64,000 nucleotides of DNA from an uncultured Coriobacteriales bacterium (GTDB taxonomy: Bacteria; Actinomycetota; Coriobacteriia; Coriobacteriales; QAMH01), in contig CAKUES010000007.1 in the NCBI GenBank assembly GCA_934646835.1, forward strand, positions 34,645 through 98,644, given 5' to 3'. This document shows positions 63,958 to 64,000 of this stretch, one piece after another; position 1 is the first letter of the stretch, and each line of letters starts with the position of its first letter. Under the pieces are notes generated by a model. It saw nothing but the letters and a program-made list of their open reading frames with translations. It was not told the DNA's origin and made no database searches. The translations under genes were made by a program, and so were the position numbers.

Positions 63958-63992
63958 CACCCCTTGAGAATAACCTGCTCAAGGGGTGTTTC
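63958..63992 (+). terminator. Intrinsic terminator after guaA
   Basis: CACCCCTTGAG pairs perfectly with CTCAAGGGGTG (63958-63968, 63978-63988), followed by TTTCTAT, 38 bases after the stop codon. Confidence 0.78.
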
Positions 63993-64000
63993 TATATCAA

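Overview
The window reads as a 64 kb stretch of chromosome from a host-associated actinobacterium of the class Coriobacteriia; I infer something close to Collinsella. The basis is GC-rich coding (roughly 60% by eye), actinobacterial-type integration host factor genes (one in the classic mihF-gmk-rpoZ order), a SpoVS gene next to miaB/miaA, a LuxR-type regulator fused to a large membrane domain, a YhgE/Pip-type exporter, and only house-keeping synteny otherwise. No rRNA, tRNA, CRISPR array, prophage or transposase gene was seen. Almost everything is on the + strand; only two cyclophilin lipoproteins and a MarR-type regulator are on the - strand. Layout: 1-2744 end of an MFS transporter and two divergent cyclophilin lipoproteins; 3044-11356 aromatic amino acid genes (tyrA, aroA), then cmk, plsC, ispH, der, plsY and gpsA, i.e. 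nucleotide, phospholipid and isoprenoid precursors plus ribosome assembly; 11608-17351 rpe, a cysteine desulfurase, a PHP phosphatase, a DUF34/Nif3 protein with its zinc-ribbon partner, and coaBC; 17646-21714 a degenerate ABC-type ATPase, a YhgE/Pip-like membrane protein and a MarR-type regulator; 22120-26540 spoVS, miaB, miaA, a small membrane protein and hflX; 26826-34885 a GGDEF protein with a pseudo-receiver, mIHF, the membrane LuxR protein, a gene-free 0.9 kb block with a candidate structured RNA, hslO and a phosphohexomutase. The centre (35242-47063) is a pyrimidine cluster: PyrR-binding leader, a short upstream reading frame, carA, carB, pyrR, pyrB, pyrC, argF, pyrK, pyrD, pyrF. It makes UMP precursors from bicarbonate, glutamine and aspartate except for the pyrE step, which is not here; argF shares the carbamoyl phosphate made by CarAB. 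It runs into mihF, gmk, rpoZ and thiI. Then come phoH-ybeY-era-recO (rRNA maturation and DNA repair), a three-gene polar amino acid ABC transporter, rpsO-pnp, a CapA-like protein, ychF and guaA. The most unusual content is between genes. (1) Eight copies of a roughly 118 bp element with terminal inverted repeats and a GGGAGGGAC/GTCCCTCCC hairpin, all in one orientation; in five copies the left CTAG boundary contains the TAG stop codon of the preceding gene. I read it as a MITE with CTAG target sites. (2) Several families of long, often perfect, inverted repeats (up to 43 bp arms) that share a short core, such as GTCACTGGYACA, inside stems that differ from site to site but stay complementary. 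(3) A candidate structured RNA or leader-peptide attenuator ending at a strong terminator (about 31333-31697) with no gene attached. (4) A pyrimidine leader combining a PyrR hairpin with a translated-looking frame that overlaps the carA start. Protein oddities include a pseudo-ABC ATPase, a cyclophilin that lost its catalytic residues, a pseudo-receiver GGDEF protein, two mIHF paralogs and an ABC permease with an extra extracytoplasmic domain.
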